From: UM-FILTER-36-13 sp964394835
GTDB lineage: Bacteria; Patescibacteriota; Patescibacteriia; UBA1558; GWA2-36-10
Reading direction: 5' to 3'
NCBI GenBank assembly: GCA_964394835.1
Contig: CAYMZA010000002.1
Location: 1 to 56,627 of the forward strand
Length of the DNA: 56,627 bases
In this document: in pieces, positions 44,675-53,787 of the stretch
How the letters are laid out: every line of letters starts with the position of its first letter
Position numbering within the stretch: the stretch's first letter is position 1
The notes under the pieces: generated by a model
Told to the model about the DNA's origin: nothing
The model's database searches: none
The model's input: only the letters and a program-made list of their open reading frames with translations
Made by a program: the position numbers and the translations under genes

Positions 44675-45982
44675 ATGAAAATAGATAAGAAAAAAAAGAA
44701 ATATTTTCCATTAGTATTTGGTTGTCAAATGAATTATTCTGATTCAGAAAGATTAAATACTGTATTAAAAAAAATAGGGTATACTAAAACAAAAAATGAA
44801 AAAGATGCAGATTTAATAATAGTTATAGCATGCTCAGTTAAACAAAGCGCTGTTGATAGAGTAATAGGAAAATCAAAAAACTGGCAAATTATAAAAGAAA
44901 AAAAACCATTAATAACCATACTTTCTGGATGTGTATTACCAGAAGATAAAAAAAAGCTAGAACATCAATTTGATTTATTTATTGATATTAAAAACTTAGA
45001 TAATCTAGCTAATGATTTAAAATCTTTACATCCTAAAGAAAGTCTATCTTTCCCAACTTTTTTTAATATTAAACCAGAATATGAATCTAAATACAGAGCA
45101 TTTGTACCAATAATGACTGGATGTAACAAGTTCTGTACATATTGTGTTGTACCACATACAAGAGGAAAGGAAACATCTAGACAGTCTAAAGATATTATTA
45201 AAGAAATAAAGGAATTATTAAATAAAGATTACAAAGAAATAATATTACTAGGACAAAATGTAAATAGCTATGGATTAGACAAGGATAATGAAATTAAATT
45301 TCCTGAACTACTAAAAAAGATAGATAACTTAAATAATAATAACTGGTGGTTAAAATTCATGACTAGCCATCCATATGATTTATCTGATGATTTAATCAAG
45401 ATAATGAAACAAGGAAAACATATTAATAAATATCTTCATCTTCCAGTACAATCAGGGTCAGAAAGTATGTTAAAAAGAATGAACAGACATTATAGTATTA
45501 AAGATTATAAAAAATTAATAAAAAAAATAAGAAAAGAAATTCCTAATATAGCTATTTCAACTGATATTATAGTAGGTTTTTCTAAGGAAACAAAAAAAGA
45601 ATTTGAAGATACCAAAAAATTAGTAAATGATTTAAAATTCAATCTATCTTTTACTTCTCAATATTCTGAAAGAAAAGGTACTACAGCCAGTAGATTATAT
45701 AAAGATGATATACCAAAGGAGATAAAAAAAGAAAGGTGGAATGAAATTAATAATATTATTAAAGAAAATTCATATCAATTTAATAAATCATTAATAGGTA
45801 AAGAATTAGAATATTTAGTAGATGTAGTAAAAAAAGAAAAAGATAAATATAATAATATAGGTAAGTTAGCAAACTATATTTCTGTTCATTTAATAAATAA
45901 TAAACCTTTAGGAATTGGAAAAATCTATAAAATAAAAGTAATAGAATCTAAAAATTGGGGCATTAAAGCAATATTAATATGA
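44675..45982 (+). CDS. miaB: tRNA-2-methylthio-N6-dimethylallyladenosine synthase MiaB
   Basis: MiaB is a radical-SAM methylthiotransferase that converts i6A37 of tRNA to ms2i6A. The N-terminal domain has three cysteines for the auxiliary cluster (FGCQMNYSDSE, IACSVKQSA, LSGCV). The radical-SAM motif is CNKFCTYC, and a TRAM domain ends the protein. The length of 435 aa is normal. It overlaps miaA by 4 nt, the enzyme that makes its substrate. Confidence 0.94.
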   Translation: MKIDKKKKKYFPLVFGCQMNYSDSERLNTVLKKIGYTKTKNEKDADLIIVIACSVKQSAVDRVIGKSKNWQIIKEKKPLITILSGCVLPEDKKKLEHQFDLFIDIKNLDNLANDLKSLHPKESLSFPTFFNIKPEYESKYRAFVPIMTGCNKFCTYCVVPHTRGKETSRQSKDIIKEIKELLNKDYKEIILLGQNVNSYGLDKDNEIKFPELLKKIDNLNNNNWWLKFMTSHPYDLSDDLIKIMKQGKHINKYLHLPVQSGSESMLKRMNRHYSIKDYKKLIKKIRKEIPNIAISTDIIVGFSKETKKEFEDTKKLVNDLKFNLSFTSQYSERKGTTASRLYKDDIPKEIKKERWNEINNIIKENSYQFNKSLIGKELEYLVDVVKKEKDKYNNIGKLANYISVHLINNKPLGIGKIYKIKVIESKNWGIKAILI

Positions 45983-46884
45983 TAAAACAAAATAATAAAA
46001 TAATAGTAGTATTAGGCTCTACTGCTACTGGTAAATCAGATTTAGCTGTACAAATAGCTAAAAAATTTAATGGCGAAATAATTTCATCAGACTCAAGACA
46101 GATATATAAGAAATTAAATATAGGAAGTAATAAAATTACAAAAAAAGAACAAAGAGGTATTAAACATCACCTTTTAGACATAGCAGAACCAAATGAAGAA
46201 TTTACACTTTATGATTGGCAAAAAAAATGTTTTCAAACTATTAATAAAATACTTAAAAAAAAGAAATTACCGATTATAGCTGGAGGAACAGGTTTATATA
46301 TCTCCTCTATTTTACAAAATTATCAAATACCTAAAGCTAATTCACAATTAAAAAAAGAATTAAATAAAAAAAGCTTAAAAGAATTAACAGAAAAATTAAA
46401 AGAAGTTGATAAACATTCTTTTAAAAAAATAGATACTAAAAATAAAAGAAAAGTTATAAGAGCATTAGAATATTCTTTAAGTTTTAATAATAGTTTAATT
46501 AAAGAACAAAAAACAACTGAATGCCCATATGAATATTTAGTTTTAGGATTAGATATGCCTAGAGAAATATTATATAAAAAAATAAATAAAAGAGTTAACC
46601 AAATGATGAAAATAGGATTATTAAGAGAAGTTAAAAAAATAAATAAAAAATATAAAGATAACAATTATCCTTCATTGTCTGGCATTGGATATAAAGAAAT
46701 AATAATGTATTTAAATAAAAAAATAGACTTACTAGAAGCTATTGAATTAATAAAAAAGAATACAAGAAACTATGCTAAAAGGCAGAAAACTTGGTTTAGA
46801 AGAATGGAAAAGCAAGGTATTAAAATAGATTGGAATAAAAGTTTTCCTCAAACTGTTAAATTAATAACTAATTTTATAAAATAA
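45979..46884 (+). CDS. miaA: tRNA dimethylallyltransferase MiaA
   Basis: MiaA transfers a dimethylallyl group to A37 of tRNAs reading UNN codons. The P-loop is GSTATGKSD near residue 13, followed by SSDSRQIYKKLNIGSNK, GGTGLYISS and the late SGIGYKEI. The length of 301 aa is normal. It is coupled to miaB, so the two steps of ms2i6A synthesis are made together. Its stop abuts the stop of convergent gatB. Confidence 0.94.
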   Translation: MIKQNNKIIVVLGSTATGKSDLAVQIAKKFNGEIISSDSRQIYKKLNIGSNKITKKEQRGIKHHLLDIAEPNEEFTLYDWQKKCFQTINKILKKKKLPIIAGGTGLYISSILQNYQIPKANSQLKKELNKKSLKELTEKLKEVDKHSFKKIDTKNKRKVIRALEYSLSFNNSLIKEQKTTECPYEYLVLGLDMPREILYKKINKRVNQMMKIGLLREVKKINKKYKDNNYPSLSGIGYKEIIMYLNKKIDLLEAIELIKKNTRNYAKRQKTWFRRMEKQGIKIDWNKSFPQTVKLITNFIK

Positions 46885-48384
46885 CTATTTTAATTTATTT
46901 AATAAAATGTCTTCAATTATATTAGGATTAGCCTTTCCTTTGCTTTCTTTCATTACTTGGCCTATAAAAAACTTAAGCAAACTATCTTTACCTGATTTAT
47001 ATTCTTCAACTTGTTTTTTATTATTCCTTAAAACTTTTTCTACTAAATCTTCTGATAAACTCTCATCTTCTATTTGTAATAAATCTTTTTCTTCAGCAAT
47101 ATAAGAAGGATCACTACCTTTAATAAACATTTCTTTTAATATCGTTTGACCAGCAGAAGAAGAAACCTTTTTTGTATATATCAAATATATTAATTCAGCC
47201 ATGTTCTCAGGATTTATTTTTAAATCTTTGAAAATAAAAGTATTATTTAATAACCCAAATAATTCAGAAATTAACCAATTAAAACTTAACTTAGATAATA
47301 CTTTCTTATTTTCTTGCCACAATTTCTCAGCATTACTCTTTTTAATGTCTCCAGATTTAAATAACCATGCCCTTAATTCAGACATTACATCTTCATAATA
47401 GTCTGACCATTCCTTATAATTTATTAACAATGCAGCTTCTTTAATATCTAGGGAATATTCTTTTACAAATCTATCTTTTTTATCTGCAGGAAGTTCTGGC
47501 ATAGAAGACTCTATAAACTTAATCAACTTATCTGTTAACATAATTGGTGGTATATCTGGTTCAGGAAAATAACGATAATCAGCTGAACCTTCTTTACTAC
47601 GATGCATAATAGTTTTCTTTTTTTTCTCGTCCCATCCTCTAGTAGTAGTAATCTTAGGAGCATTATTATCATCCCATAACTTTTTTTGTCTTTTAACTTC
47701 AAACTCTAAAGCTTTTTCTACAGCTTTAAAAGAATTTAAGTTTTTAATTTCAGTTTTAGAATAATATTTATTATCACCTTTGGGCCTTAAAGATATATTA
47801 GCATCACATCGTAAATGACCCTTTTCCATATCAGCATCACTAATATCTAAATACCTAGATATTAATCTTAGAGATTGTAAAAACTCTTTAGTTTGTTTAG
47901 GACTTCTAAAATCAGGTTTAGTAACAATCTCAGCTAAAGGTGTACCTCCTCTGTTATAATCAATTAAAGTTTTATCACTATGATGTATATTCTTAGCAGC
48001 ATCTTCTTCCAAATGTATTCTTTCTAAACCAATATGTTCTTTTTTATTATCTAAATATACTACTAAATATCCTTCACTTACTATTGGTTCATCAAACTGA
48101 GATATTTGATACCCCTTAGGAAGATCAGGATAAAAATAATGTTTCCTATCAAACTTTGACTTTTTATTAATCTGACAATTTAAAGCTAAACCCAAAGCAA
48201 TAGCTTGGTTAATAGCTTCTTTGTTTGGTGTTGGCAATGTTCCTGGGTGACCTAAACAAATAGGACAAACAAGACTATTTTGTAATTTATCATCAGTATT
48301 ATTTAAACAAGAACAAAACATTTTTGTTTTAGTGTTTAACTGTAAATGTATTTCCAAACCAATTATTATTTCATATTTACTCAT
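46885..48384 (-). CDS. gatB: Asp/Glu-tRNA amidotransferase subunit B
   Basis: GatB is the tRNA-binding kinase/transamidase subunit that activates Glu-tRNA-Gln (or Asp-tRNA-Asn) for amidation. The start GLEIHLQLNTKTKMFC, the zinc cysteines CSC and CPICLGHPGTLP, the DYNRGGTPL motif and the C-terminal YqeY-like helical domain are present. The length of 499 aa is normal. gatA and gatC are not in the window. It overlaps tmk by 4 nt. Confidence 0.96.
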   Translation of the reverse strand: MSKYEIIIGLEIHLQLNTKTKMFCSCLNNTDDKLQNSLVCPICLGHPGTLPTPNKEAINQAIALGLALNCQINKKSKFDRKHYFYPDLPKGYQISQFDEPIVSEGYLVVYLDNKKEHIGLERIHLEEDAAKNIHHSDKTLIDYNRGGTPLAEIVTKPDFRSPKQTKEFLQSLRLISRYLDISDADMEKGHLRCDANISLRPKGDNKYYSKTEIKNLNSFKAVEKALEFEVKRQKKLWDDNNAPKITTTRGWDEKKKKTIMHRSKEGSADYRYFPEPDIPPIMLTDKLIKFIESSMPELPADKKDRFVKEYSLDIKEAALLINYKEWSDYYEDVMSELRAWLFKSGDIKKSNAEKLWQENKKVLSKLSFNWLISELFGLLNNTFIFKDLKINPENMAELIYLIYTKKVSSSAGQTILKEMFIKGSDPSYIAEEKDLLQIEDESLSEDLVEKVLRNNKKQVEEYKSGKDSLLKFFIGQVMKESKGKANPNIIEDILLNKLK

Positions 48385-48998
48385 ATTTTTTCTATTATCC
48401 CTTGTATTTTTTTAGCAATCTCTTCTATCTCACCTACTCCATCTACTATTTCCCAATTATTATTACTTTCTGCTTGTTTTATAAAACCCTTTCTTACAGC
48501 CTCATGAAATTCTTTAGTCTCTCTATCTAATCTATCATGTTTATCATCTCTTCTTCTTTTATCTGCTTCCTCAGGTGTAATATCTACATATACAACTAAA
48601 TCTGGCTTTAAATTATCCTTAGCACAATTATTCATTTCTTTAATTTCTTCTAAATCTAATTTTCTAGCAACACCCTGATATGCAAAAGTAGAACCATCAA
48701 ATCTATCACATAATACTATTTTACCCTCTTCTAATGCTGGTTTAACTGTTTCTTCTACATGTTGTGCTCTAGAGGCTAAAAATAGTAATAATTCAGTTCT
48801 AGCATGCATTTCTTTATGATCTTTGTTTAATATTATTCCCCTTATTTTCTCAGCAATAACTGAATTAGTACCACCAGGCTCTCTAGTTAATAGTACTAAA
48901 TTACCTTTATTTTCTAAATAATCTTTAAGTAAATTAATCTGAGTTGTTTTCCCAGACTTGTCACCACCCTCAAAGACTATAAATTTACCTTTTTTCAT
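48381..48998 (-). CDS. tmk: Thymidylate kinase
   Basis: This kinase phosphorylates dTMP to dTDP. The P-loop is EGGDKSGKTT at residues 9-18. The REPGGT motif binds the base/sugar side, and CDRFDGSTFAYQG is the DRx signature (usually DRY). The lid region has RRRDDKHDRLDRE. The length of 205 aa is normal. A TGn-extended -10 lies six nt before the ATG, and a terminator precedes it, so it is transcribed separately from tdk-dut-folA-thyA. Confidence 0.94.
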   Translation of the reverse strand: MKKGKFIVFEGGDKSGKTTQINLLKDYLENKGNLVLLTREPGGTNSVIAEKIRGIILNKDHKEMHARTELLLFLASRAQHVEETVKPALEEGKIVLCDRFDGSTFAYQGVARKLDLEEIKEMNNCAKDNLKPDLVVYVDITPEEADKRRRDDKHDRLDRETKEFHEAVRKGFIKQAESNNNWEIVDGVGEIEEIAKKIQGIIEKI

Positions 48999-49004
48999 AG
49001 TATT

Positions 49005-49013
49005 AATATATCA
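49005..49013 (-). promoter_or_regulatory. Extended -10 of tmk, probably leaderless
   Basis: TGATATATT on the minus strand ends six nt upstream of the tmk ATG at 48998. Confidence 0.6.
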
Positions 49014-49027
49014 TAATCTTAATTATA

Positions 49028-49056
49028 TAAAAAGCCCCTGAAATATTCAAGGGCTA
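49028..49056 (-). terminator. Terminator of the dNTP operon
   Basis: AGCCC(C)TGAA and TTCAAGGGCT form a stem followed on the minus strand by a T-run, after the tdk stop. Confidence 0.85.
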
Positions 49057-49064
49057 TACAAAAC

Positions 49065-49634
49065 TTACGTTTTTTTACTTTTCTTAGACCAACAACCACG
49101 ACACAAAGCGATATATTTATCACTACCACCCACATCAATCACTTTTTCAGATCCTGACAAACGAAAAGAATGAGAAGCTAATCCTCCACATTCTATACAA
49201 ATAGCATGAAGTTTTTTCAAAACATCTGCCTCTGCTAATAGTTCAGGAATTCCTTTAAAGCATGGTCCTGCTGAAGTCTTATCTAATACTGCTATAATTA
49301 CTTTTTTACCTTGCCGAGCTAATTCAATAGCTAAATATCGTAATTCATCTACTGCTAAAAACTGAGCCTCATCAATACCTACAATATCAACCTCATTATT
49401 ATCTACATAATCTGTAATTTCTTTAATTTGAGATATAACAATAGCATTTAAACCATCACCATTATGAGATACAACCTTTTCTTTATCATAACGGTCATCA
49501 ATACTAGGTTTAAATAATATAGTTTTTTGTTTAGCAATAATAAAACGACGTAATGTTCTAATTAATTCTTCTGTTTTACCAGAAAACATAGAACCTGTTA
49601 TAACCATAATAAAGCCACTTTTAAATTTTTCCAT
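49065..49634 (-). CDS. tdk: Thymidine kinase
   Basis: This salvage enzyme phosphorylates thymidine to dTMP. The P-loop is GSMFSGKT, followed by DDRYDKEKVVSH, the GIDEAQFL motif and the zinc-binding cysteines CIEC and CRGC. The frame is open 13 codons further, but the ATG at 49632-49634 has a good Shine-Dalgarno (AGGAAGG) just upstream and fits the family start. The length is 189 aa. It ends the thymidylate operon. Confidence 0.95.
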   Translation of the reverse strand: MEKFKSGFIMVITGSMFSGKTEELIRTLRRFIIAKQKTILFKPSIDDRYDKEKVVSHNGDGLNAIVISQIKEITDYVDNNEVDIVGIDEAQFLAVDELRYLAIELARQGKKVIIAVLDKTSAGPCFKGIPELLAEADVLKKLHAICIECGGLASHSFRLSGSEKVIDVGGSDKYIALCRGCWSKKSKKT

Positions 49635-49685
49635 CTCTTTTCCTTCCTGTTGTTGATTATATTTAACGAACAATAATTTTATACA

Positions 49686-50108
49686 CTAATAACCCGAATC
49701 TCCAAATCCACCCCCACCTCTTTCTGTGCTATCTAAGTCTTCAACTTCTTCTAAAACTATCTCATTTACCTCTTGTATTATCATCTGGGCTACTCTATCT
49801 CCTTGTTTAACACTATATTCTTCTTTAGAAAGGTTTATAATAACTATTTTAATTTCTCCTCTGTAATTAGAATCTACTACACCAGCCATAGTATGTAACC
49901 CATGTTTAACAGCCAAACCAGACCTATCTCTAATATTACCAAAATATCCTTGAGGTATAGCCATAGAAATACCAGTATCAATCAAAACTCTTTCTCCTGG
50001 CTGTATATTAATATCTATACAAGAATATATATCTAAAGCCGCATCTCCTTTATGCATACTCTTTGGTATAATAGCATTATCTTTTAATTTTTTAATCTTT
50101 ATTTTCAT
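49686..50108 (-). CDS. dut: dUTP diphosphatase
   Basis: This trimeric enzyme hydrolyses dUTP to dUMP, preventing uracil incorporation and feeding ThyA. Motifs in order: ALDIYS (motif 1), RDRSGLA (2), GVVDSNYRGE (3), QMI (4) and the C-terminal arm ERGGGGFGDSGY (5). The length of 140 aa is normal. It overlaps folA by 4 nt. Confidence 0.96.
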   Translation of the reverse strand: MKIKIKKLKDNAIIPKSMHKGDAALDIYSCIDINIQPGERVLIDTGISMAIPQGYFGNIRDRSGLAVKHGLHTMAGVVDSNYRGEIKIVIINLSKEEYSVKQGDRVAQMIIQEVNEIVLEEVEDLDSTERGGGGFGDSGY

Positions 50109-50593
50109 TTTTCTAATTCTACAAATGTATATTTAATACCATTTTCTTCAAATGGTCCTTCTTTTTTTATAACCTTACCAAACTTAGAATAGTCTGGAAA
50201 GTAAGTATCTGCTTTAAATACTTTATCCATTAAAGTTAAGTATAGTTTATCTGCAAACTCTATAGCTTGTTTATATATACTAGCTCCTCCTATAAAAAAG
50301 ATTTCTTTTTCTTCCTTTTCTTTAGCAAATTCTAAAGCTTCAGGTATATTATTAAAAATAAAACAATCTTTAGCATTAAAATCAGAATCTAAAGATAATA
50401 TTATATTAATCCTATTGGGCAAGGGAAAACCAATAGATTCATAGGTTTTTTGACCCATTATAACAACATGATTACTAGTAATCTTTTTAAAATGCTTAAG
50501 ATCATTAGGTAAATGAATTAATAACTTATTATCCATACCTATACCTCTATCTTTAGCTACTGCACAAATTATACTTATCTTAACTTTCTTCAT
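50105..50593 (-). CDS. folA: Dihydrofolate reductase
   Basis: DHFR regenerates tetrahydrofolate from the dihydrofolate made by ThyA. GIGMDNKLLIHLPNDLKHFK is the substrate/NADPH region, with GQKTYESIGFPLPNRINIIL and the FFIGGASIYKQA motif. The residue usually Trp before the HLP (LPW or LLW) is Ile here. The length of 162 aa is normal. It is coupled to thyA (4-nt overlap) and dut (4-nt overlap). Confidence 0.94.
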   Translation of the reverse strand: MKKVKISIICAVAKDRGIGMDNKLLIHLPNDLKHFKKITSNHVVIMGQKTYESIGFPLPNRINIILSLDSDFNAKDCFIFNNIPEALEFAKEKEEKEIFFIGGASIYKQAIEFADKLYLTLMDKVFKADTYFPDYSKFGKVIKKEGPFEENGIKYTFVELEK

Positions 50594-51486
50594 ACTGCTA
50601 TTGGAGCTTTAATTCCTGGATATGGATCATATCCAGCTAATTCAAAATCTTCATATTTAAATTCTTCTATATCCTTAACTTCTCTATTAATATTCATGGT
50701 AGGCAATTCCCTTGGTTCTCTTGATAGTTGTTTTTTAACTTGCTCAAAATGATTACTATATAAATGTGTATCACCCATAGTATGTACAAACTCACCAGGT
50801 TCTAATCCTACTATCTTAGATATCATTATTAACAAAAGAGAATATGAAGCAATATTAAAAGGAACACCTAAGAATGTATCACAACTTCTTTGATACATTT
50901 GTAATGATAATTTACCATCAGCTACATAGAATTGATAAAAACAATGACAAGGAGGTAACGCCATTTTAGGTATTTCAGGAGGATTCCAAGCAGACACTAT
51001 CATTCTCCTGTCATTAGGATTTTTTTTAATTCTTTCAATAATATCCATTAATTGATCTACTCCACCAAAATCTCTCCACTGCTTTCCATACACAGGGCCT
51101 AAGTCTCCCCACTTTTTAGCAAACTCTTCATCTTCTTTTACCTGAGTAATATATTTATTCATTTCTTCTTTCCACTCTTCTGTATATTTAGGATACTTTT
51201 TATCTAAATTATTCTTTTCTAAATAGCTTTGAAAAGGCCATTCATTCCAAATATTAACTCCATTCTCTACTAAATACCGTATATTAGTATCTCCTCTTAC
51301 AAACCACATTAATTCATGTATTATACCCTTTAAAAAAACTTTCTTTGTTGTTAATAATGGAAAGCCTTTACTTAAATCAAATCTTAATTGTGCACCAAAT
51401 ATACTACGAGTACCAACTCCAGTTCTATCACCCTTGTCTACACCCTCATCCATTATTTTTTGTAGTAGGTTTAAATATTGTTTCAT
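50590..51486 (-). CDS. thyA: Thymidylate synthase
   Basis: ThyA methylates dUMP to dTMP with methylene-tetrahydrofolate. The N-terminal RTGVGTRSIFG, the catalytic Cys180 in ALPPCHCFYQFYV, the RSCDTFLGVPFNIASY loop and the C-terminal PYPGIKAPIAV are intact. At 298 aa it is of the longer class, with an insert around residues 85-125. It is coupled by 4-nt overlaps to folA and to the upstream kinase gene. Confidence 0.97.
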   Translation of the reverse strand: MKQYLNLLQKIMDEGVDKGDRTGVGTRSIFGAQLRFDLSKGFPLLTTKKVFLKGIIHELMWFVRGDTNIRYLVENGVNIWNEWPFQSYLEKNNLDKKYPKYTEEWKEEMNKYITQVKEDEEFAKKWGDLGPVYGKQWRDFGGVDQLMDIIERIKKNPNDRRMIVSAWNPPEIPKMALPPCHCFYQFYVADGKLSLQMYQRSCDTFLGVPFNIASYSLLLIMISKIVGLEPGEFVHTMGDTHLYSNHFEQVKKQLSREPRELPTMNINREVKDIEEFKYEDFELAGYDPYPGIKAPIAV

Positions 51487-52019
51487 ACTATTTTATCTAA
51501 TTGTTTATGTAATTCTTCTAAGGAAGTATTATTAGTTATTGTAATATCTGCATTTTTAATTAATTCTGGTATATACTCTTCTGTTTCTTTTTTATGATCT
51601 TCTAAAAATTCTTCCCAAGTTTTAGTTTTATCATCTGTATTCTCTGTTCTTTGTATTAATCTTTCATACCTTATCTTCTCATCTGTGTCTACGGCTACTA
51701 ATTTAAATCCTGGTATATCTTTTAAATACTTAATATCATCTGGCCTTCTTACACCATCTACTATTATTAATTCACTATCTGTATCTTTAATATCTTTAGC
51801 TATAATCTTGGCTAAAAGATCTTGACCAAATGTTTCTCTCATTAATATTGATATTTTTACAAGATTATCTCTACTATGTGGTAAATATGCTCTATCTAAT
51901 ATATCTCTTAATATTTTAGAAAACTTAAAAGATACAGCTCCATATTCTTTAACAAGATACTTACAAGCTGTACCCTTACCACTAGATATTAATCCTGTAA
52001 ATCCTAATATTTTTTTCAT
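51483..52019 (-). CDS. P-loop (deoxy)nucleotide kinase-like protein
   Basis: This 178-aa P-loop kinase has the Walker A GLISSGKGT (residues 9-17), a conserved VDGVRRPDDIKYLK in the middle and a lid with RYERLIQR. It resembles dephospho-CoA kinase and phage-type deoxynucleoside monophosphate kinases. The position between dCMP deaminase and thymidylate synthase, with 1-4 nt overlaps, favours a dNMP kinase, but dephospho-CoA kinase is a real alternative. Confidence 0.65.
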   Translation of the reverse strand: MKKILGFTGLISSGKGTACKYLVKEYGAVSFKFSKILRDILDRAYLPHSRDNLVKISILMRETFGQDLLAKIIAKDIKDTDSELIIVDGVRRPDDIKYLKDIPGFKLVAVDTDEKIRYERLIQRTENTDDKTKTWEEFLEDHKKETEEYIPELIKNADITITNNTSLEELHKQLDKIV

Positions 52020-52492
52020 TACTTTATTTCTAATTTTTTATCTGATTTATACTGACGTAATTTAACACCAGCTAATTCAAACATCTTTCTACTTGCTTTA
52101 GCTTCTTTTGTATCTTTATATTTATCACTTTTATATATAACCTCCTTTACACCATTTTGTATTATAGCTTTAGCACATTCATTACAAGGAAATAATGTGC
52201 AATACAAACGAGAACCCCTTACTTTTGTTATTGAATTATATACTGCATTAGCTTCTGCATGTACTACATAGGGGTATTTAGTATCTAACCAATCTCCTTC
52301 TCTGTCCCAAGGTAAATCTGATTGATCTATGCCTCTAGCCCAACCATTATATCCCATACCTAAAACTATATTATCTTTACTAACAATAACTGAACCTGCT
52401 TGTGTAGAGGGATCTTTAGATCTTTGAGATATGATCTGGGCTAAAAACATAAATGTATCATCCCAGGATAAATAATTTTTTCTATATTTCAT
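52019..52492 (-). CDS. dCMP deaminase
   Basis: This zinc enzyme deaminates dCMP to dUMP, the substrate of ThyA. Zinc ligands and the general base are visible: HAE at residues 78-80 and PCNEC at 102-106 (Cys103, Cys106). The length of 157 aa fits the ComEB/dCMP-deaminase family. It heads the thymidylate operon. A TGATAAGAT -10-like box lies six nt before the ATG, so the mRNA is probably leaderless. Confidence 0.9.
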   Translation of the reverse strand: MKYRKNYLSWDDTFMFLAQIISQRSKDPSTQAGSVIVSKDNIVLGMGYNGWARGIDQSDLPWDREGDWLDTKYPYVVHAEANAVYNSITKVRGSRLYCTLFPCNECAKAIIQNGVKEVIYKSDKYKDTKEAKASRKMFELAGVKLRQYKSDKKLEIK

Positions 52493-52498
52493 ATTATT

Positions 52499-52507
52499 AT
52501 CTTATCA
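52499..52507 (-). promoter_or_regulatory. Extended -10 of the dNTP operon, probably leaderless
   Basis: TGATAAGAT on the minus strand ends six nt before the ATG at 52492. Confidence 0.5.
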
Positions 52508-52529
52508 TAATTATATTATTTAACAATAC

Positions 52530-53084
52530 TTAAATATTTTTTAATTGTTTCTTTTTTTCTTTAAAATCAGGTATTTCTTTAGAAACTAAATTCCAAAAAT
52601 TACTAGAATGATTTAATTCTATTAAATGACATAGCTCATGGACTATAATATAGTTTGAAAGAGATGGGGGTAATAGACAAAGACGGTAATTAAAGTTTAG
52701 ATTTTTTTTAGAAGAACAACTACCCCATCTAGTTTTTTGATTACGAATACTTATTCTATTATACTCAACACTATATATTTGAGTATAGCATTCTAATTTA
52801 TTTAATACTAACACTCTTGTTCTTTCACTGTATTCTTTTATTTCTTTTTTACTATGTTTAATACTTAAAATACTATTACTATCCTCTCTTTTTTTAATAT
52901 TCTCTTTAATCCAATCAAACTGTTGAATGATATATGTTCGTATTAAGAATAATGGATATAGTTTAGGTGCTGTAATAACTATTGAACCATCAGATTCAAT
53001 AGCTAAACGAACATACTTAACTCTAGACCTTCTTTTAAGTTTATATATGTATTCTTTATTTTTAATTTTTATTCTCTTTTCCAT
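52530..53084 (-). CDS. YgjP-like (DUF45) metallopeptidase
   Basis: This 184-aa protein has the YgjP/WLM signature: RWGSCSS near residue 119, the zinc motif HELCH at 149-153 and a third ligand in NHSSNFW (His159). The N-terminal domain is basic and beta-rich. The family is a gluzincin-type peptidase of uncertain substrate. It overlaps the YigZ-like gene by 23 nt. Confidence 0.85.
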   Translation of the reverse strand: MEKRIKIKNKEYIYKLKRRSRVKYVRLAIESDGSIVITAPKLYPLFLIRTYIIQQFDWIKENIKKREDSNSILSIKHSKKEIKEYSERTRVLVLNKLECYTQIYSVEYNRISIRNQKTRWGSCSSKKNLNFNYRLCLLPPSLSNYIIVHELCHLIELNHSSNFWNLVSKEIPDFKEKKKQLKNI

Positions 53085-53445
53085 TTATATTTTCTAAAGA
53101 TTCTTTACCTGATTTAGTATATGCTCTAATTAATCCTCCTATACCTAATTTAATACCACCAAAGTATCTAATAACTACAAGAAGATGATTATTTAACTCT
53201 TTTTTTTGTAATAGGCGTAGCAATGGTTTACCAGCAGAATTAACTGGTTCTTTATCATTATATGCTTTTTCTTTATTACCTAAACGATATGCATAAACAA
53301 TATGTTTCGCTTTTTTATATCCCACCTTTAAATTGTTTAATATATCTTCTACGTCTTTTTCTTTAGAGATATAAAAAGCAAAGCCCAAGAACTTGGACTT
53401 TTTAACTACTACTTCGTTACATATATATTTACTATTGCTCATCAA
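53062..53445 (-). CDS. YigZ/IMPACT family protein, short
   Basis: This 127-aa protein has the UPF0029 N-terminal domain: KKSKFLGFA, AKHIVYAYRLG, the NDKEPVNSAGKPLL loop and RYFGGIKLGIGGL. The second (EF-G domain IV-like) half of YigZ proteins, which run to about 200 aa, is absent, so this is a single-domain form. IMPACT proteins affect translation or ribosome use, but the function is not settled. It overlaps both neighbours. Confidence 0.85.
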   Translation of the reverse strand: MMSNSKYICNEVVVKKSKFLGFAFYISKEKDVEDILNNLKVGYKKAKHIVYAYRLGNKEKAYNDKEPVNSAGKPLLRLLQKKELNNHLLVVIRYFGGIKLGIGGLIRAYTKSGKESLENINGKENKN

Positions 53446-53674
53446 CCACTTTATGATTACTCTTATTTTTTTTCTTTAAATCCCCTATTCCATTCATTTT
53501 AAAGATATCAAAACCAAATGTTTTATCAATCTGTTTCTTTTTCTTTAATAGTTTAATACCTAATATTATGAAAAGAAGTGGAAAGAGATATGAAAAAAAA
53601 CTTCCATCTATCAATCCCATTTCTTTTAATAACATTAAACCACCTATTATTATAAATAAAATACCAATATTCAT
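53432..53674 (-). CDS. Small LiaI/DUF5668-like membrane protein
   Basis: This 80-aa protein has two hydrophobic segments (about residues 2-20 and 26-43) joined by a glycine turn, then a basic tail. This is the LiaI/LiaF N-terminal membrane pattern (DUF5668), often in envelope-stress proteins. The function is unknown. It heads the run of three overlapping genes ending at 52530. Confidence 0.6.
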   Translation of the reverse strand: MNIGILFIIIGGLMLLKEMGLIDGSFFSYLFPLLFIILGIKLLKKKKQIDKTFGFDIFKMNGIGDLKKKNKSNHKVVDEQ

Positions 53675-53746
53675 ATAATTATATTAATTACTCATATTAT
53701 ACAATAAAAAAGAAAAAAGCTCCAGAAACTAAAATAAATAAACGAA

Positions 53747-53778
53747 TAAAAAAGCGGCTAATTAGAATTAACCGCTTT
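53747..53778 (-). terminator. Terminator of the small gene at 53788
   Basis: AAAGCGG.TAATT and AATTA.CCGCTTT form a stem with one mismatch. Read on the minus strand it is followed by a T-run. Confidence 0.82.
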
Positions 53779-53787
53779 AATCACATA

